Assembly: GCA_044224925.1 (NCBI GenBank)
Contig: JBGAJM010000012.1
Location: 4,810-68,809 of the forward strand
DNA from: Kapaibacterium sp044224925
Lineage (GTDB): Bacteria; Bacteroidota; Ignavibacteria; Kapaibacteriales; Kapaibacteriaceae
DNA: 64,000 nt
Direction: 5' to 3'
A model generated the notes under the pieces. The model saw only the letters and a program-made list of their open reading frames with translations. It was not told the DNA's origin and searched no databases. Shown here in pieces: positions 61,453-64,000 of the stretch; the first letter of the stretch is position 1; each line of letters opens with the position of its first letter. The translations under genes were made by a program, and so were the position numbers.

Positions 61453-64000
61453 GGTCGCATGACCAATGTCCGTGCCACCATGCCGCCTTGCCATGTAACG
61501 GTCACGATGTAGACGCCGGTGGGAAGGGAAGATACGTCGGTGGTGCACGATGATGTTGCCGTGGTTGTTTCGAGCAATGCGCGACCATCGACGGTGGAAA
61601 GGGTGACGTGATCGATGTCTGTGGTGGCATTGATGACGAGCGTGCCCGTCGGTGTGATGCGCGCCGTCACAGTAGATGGTGTTCGTTCTTCGGCGACCGA
61701 TGTGGCGGGGACGATGAAGCGGCCCACACCTGCCGTGGTGTTGAAGATCAGCGAGTGGTCCGACTCTACGTTGATGGTGTTCACCAGAGCAGTGCCAAGC
61801 TCGGGGATGTCGTGCGTGTTCCACGTGCGGCCATTCGTGCGTGACTCGAGAACATTGCCGTTGAACGTGGTGGCGATCACGCGACCATCCGGCAATTCGA
61901 CAAGGGCCGGATCGAAGGTTGGATAGACGATGCCCGCAGCATAGTCCGTGTAGACGATGTTCCATGTTCGTCCGCGATCCGTCGAACGGAGGATCGCGGC
62001 GTGGAGCATTTCATTGCCCGTGAGATATGTGGTGGCCCCATTGTTCTTCAGCGAGTCGAACACAACATCCTGCGCACATGCCAACACATCTCCGTTTTGC
62101 AGCACCGTTACAGTGGTCACGTGGTCGAACCGCTCCGGCCACCCGGCACTCATGGACCATGTGTTGCCATCGTTGGTGCTGATGGACATGCCGCCTGCTG
62201 CATACACCGACTCTTCACCTTGTGCGTTGCGACGATAGTATCCGCGGAGGGCGCAATACAGCGTGCCATCATTGGCGCGAGCCACATCGCTTACCGTCGG
62301 TCGTTGACGTCCGGGAGCAACATCGGGCACGGCCGGCACATAGACCCATTCCTTCATGTTGTTGAACGAGATCCACAACGAGTCTGCGCCGGCGGCCAAC
62401 ATCTCGGAATTGAAGCGTCGCATGAACAATGCACGTCGCGGTAACACAGTGTCGATAGTGGCGCCAGTACTCGGATCGATGCGCAAGAGATAGTTTCTGC
62501 TCACGATCGTCGATCCATTGTCCACGACGATCTGCGGCATGCGTTTCTTCACGAGGACACTGGCCTCTTGAAGATCGTAGTACATCAAGATCTCGTTGCC
62601 ACCCCACGTTGTTGCATACTGTGTGACGGCCATGTAGCCGTCCGGCGTTGCTCGAAGAAGGACGTCGCCAACTGTTTGGAGCATGCGCTCGCCGCTTGGT
62701 AGGACGCTCGACGAAAGGATCGACAGATATGCGGGATCGACGTCCTCGATGAGCATGTCTTCGATGTACTGCCACGTGACACCAAGGTCGGTGGTTCGAA
62801 CGAACTCCCGTCGGTTCGGCCATTGTCCGACGCACAGCACGAGAGAATCCTTGATGAACGACAGAGGCCCATCGGGATAGATCAAGGGATTGGTGTAGCT
62901 CGACATGTGTGTGGACCAGCCTTTGGTGCGTTGTTCTCGCACACGTCCTGTCGTATTGGCGATCGTGATCCAGATCTCCTCACGAACCCGACCACCATTC
63001 GATGAGACGATATAGCGGACAAACGCCGTCGAATCCTGCTGTGGCGGTTTGGTCGTCGTTGAAAGAGACTCGTCTGCTCGTCGCCGAACACGATGGAGCA
63101 ACGAAAGTGTTCGCGACGTTGACGAGAACTTGCAGATCAACCCGTTGTTGTCGGCGATGTAGGCAACGCTATCGTTGGCACGTAGGAGCTCCCAGGGCGC
63201 GACGGTGTATGTGGTGTCGTGGTCTGTATCGAACACGGTGGAGATCACTTGCCATGCAGTGTCTGCAGAACGTAGATCCCTCCACACATAGCGTGAACCC
63301 ATCTGTCCAAAGATCACACCATTCGATAACTCGACCCATTTCCGACATGCATACGGCACCGACGTCGACGTCCATACTGTATCCGTTCGCAAGTCCATTC
63401 GCAACCACGTTGGCTTGTTGCGGATCGCAGCGATGTTCGGTGCGATCACAACCTGTTCGTAGAGCCCGATGGACGTGTCCAACACGGCTTGGCGGAACGT
63501 CCTCCATGTACGTCCGCCATCGACCGTAGCGAACGATCGTTCTCCCGTGTTGTTGATGTAGATGCCATCCGGTGGAACGTACATCGGAGTGAAGCCAAAG
63601 GTATCGTTCACCATGGCCGGATCGCTCACAAGACGTCCCCACGTTCTCCCATCATCGGTGCTCGTGGCTGCGAGGTGCAGGTTGTAGGTGGTCTGGCCGA
63701 TGTAGATGATCGTGCCATTGGAAAGGACGTACACACCTGCATTCTTCCGCGTCACACTCGTGAGCCACGTGTACGTACCACGCCAGGTCCGCCCATCGTC
63801 TGTGGAGCGCATCACGGTACCATTGAGCCACCCAACACAGAACAAGGTGCCGGTGCGAGGATTCCGCACCACCTGCTGGCCATTGTTGAGGTCCGATTGC
63901 CACCCCATCCGTACGCGATCCAGCCACGTAAACTGTTGGCATTCAACAACTTGGAAGGACCAAAGGAAGGCGGCGAGAAAGAGAGGATAGATGGATCGCA
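61449..64000 (-). CDS. Secreted Asp-box (BNR/sialidase-like) protein with type IX tail, start cut by one base
   Basis: The frame is open to the window edge; the final two bases (TG on the minus strand) followed by CGATCC suggest that the start ATG lies with its A just outside, giving 850 residues. The start would be MRSIYPLFLAAFLWSF, a Sec signal. At least six Asp boxes are visible (STDDGRTW twice, TVDGGRTW, TTDLGVTW, STNDGNTW, STDRGRTW), predicting one or two beta-propellers like those of sialidases or YCF48 proteins; no sialidase catalytic Arg triad can be assigned. The C-terminal 80 residues fit a type IX tail (ITPTGTLVINA, LSTVDGRALL, LPTGVYIVTVTW). It is coupled to the small membrane protein gene by a 4-base overlap. 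Confidence 0.85.
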   Translation of the reverse strand, partial: RSIYPLFLAAFLWSFQVVECQQFTWLDRVRMGWQSDLNNGQQVVRNPRTGTLFCVGWLNGTVMRSTDDGRTWRGTYTWLTSVTRKNAGVYVLSNGTIIYIGQTTYNLHLAATSTDDGRTWGRLVSDPAMVNDTFGFTPMYVPPDGIYINNTGERSFATVDGGRTWRTFRQAVLDTSIGLYEQVVIAPNIAAIRNKPTWLRMDLRTDTVWTSTSVPYACRKWVELSNGVIFGQMGSRYVWRDLRSADTAWQVISTVFDTDHDTTYTVAPWELLRANDSVAYIADNNGLICKFSSTSRTLSLLHRVRRRADESLSTTTKPPQQDSTAFVRYIVSSNGGRVREEIWITIANTTGRVREQRTKGWSTHMSSYTNPLIYPDGPLSFIKDSLVLCVGQWPNRREFVRTTDLGVTWQYIEDMLIEDVDPAYLSILSSSVLPSGERMLQTVGDVLLRATPDGYMAVTQYATTWGGNEILMYYDLQEASVLVKKRMPQIVVDNGSTIVSRNYLLRIDPSTGATIDTVLPRRALFMRRFNSEMLAAGADSLWISFNNMKEWVYVPAVPDVAPGRQRPTVSDVARANDGTLYCALRGYYRRNAQGEESVYAAGGMSISTNDGNTWSMSAGWPERFDHVTTVTVLQNGDVLACAQDVVFDSLKNNGATTYLTGNEMLHAAILRSTDRGRTWNIVYTDYAAGIVYPTFDPALVELPDGRVIATTFNGNVLESRTNGRTWNTHDIPELGTALVNTINVESDHSLIFNTTAGVGRFIVPATSVAEERTPSTVTARITPTGTLVINATTDIDHVTLSTVDGRALLETTTATSSCTTDVSSLPTGVYIVTVTWQGGMVARTLVMRP

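Noticed and set aside
61024..61965. Minus-strand frame of 313 codons across the end of the Asp-box cargo gene
   Set aside because: Most of it is out of frame with the cargo gene and Arg/His-rich. Only the part from 61452 down to the G run is real, as the start of the frameshifted membrane protein.
61449..64000. True sialidase
   Set aside because: Several Asp boxes are present but no catalytic arginine triad or Tyr/Glu pair can be assigned; Asp boxes also occur in many non-enzymatic propellers.

Overview
The window is most consistent with a Bacteroidota/Chlorobiota-type Gram-negative bacterium, probably near Ignavibacteria or Candidatus Kapabacteria (inference). Reasons: at least six large secreted proteins end in domains resembling the type IX secretion sorting tail (YPNP...GxYxxxV...); a TonB-dependent receptor carries an N-terminal carboxypeptidase-regulatory-like domain; and the tRNA-Asn promoter reads TTTG-N20-TATCTTTG, the Bacteroidota sigma pattern. 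No mobile-element transposase, integrase, rRNA or CRISPR array is visible.

Layout. 1-7685 (minus): a tightly overlapping run aat, OmpA-type lipoprotein, PBP1A, FAH-family hydrolase, three small lipoproteins and the start of kynurenine 3-monooxygenase. 7715-17374 (minus): trmB followed by a duplicated two-gene unit (FG-GAP protein plus giant type IX cargo) in which one giant copy has decayed to a 62-codon remnant. 17533-26437 (plus): secD-secF-STAS-purA, then a 1407-residue Asp-box/ASH-type cargo. 26434-34351: an exported protein diverging from a TonB receptor that is followed by a secreted protein with two near-identical halves. 34424-41096: MORN/TonB_C-like protein, acyltransferase, tiny membrane protein, Ppx/GppA-HD, HtrA protease and two small beta-barrels. 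41097-44652: a repeat-rich stretch with a four-helix-bundle gene, kup and a DinB-family gene. 44652-55843: glutaryl-CoA dehydrogenase, then the translation/RNA cluster rimP-nusA-infB-rbfA-truB-ribF-rpsO-pnp. 55925-64000: acyltransferase, lipoprotein hydrolase, CNNM/CBS protein, recO, tRNA-Asn, a frameshifted membrane protein and another Asp-box cargo cut by the window edge.

The most unusual structure is a set of short tandem arrays built from GTG-N3-CAC units (period 12-13 bp). Each begins within about 10 bp of the stop codon of a gene and reads in that gene's direction, and each is followed by a shared A/T-rich trailer containing GATCCTGTATTCTT. Two such arrays face each other around a four-helix-bundle gene. 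A related array of GTGAC-type repeats lies between the CNNM gene and the lipoprotein hydrolase and is read as protein: three 33-bp repeats give an 11-residue repeat in front of the lipobox.

Three genes contain a single frame interruption (near 975, near 16590 and in a 7-base homopolymer at 61333-61339). These may be assembly errors, decay or, for the last, phase variation. Several genes have a TATNTTSG motif ending only 3-5 bases before the start codon, suggesting leaderless or nearly leaderless mRNAs.
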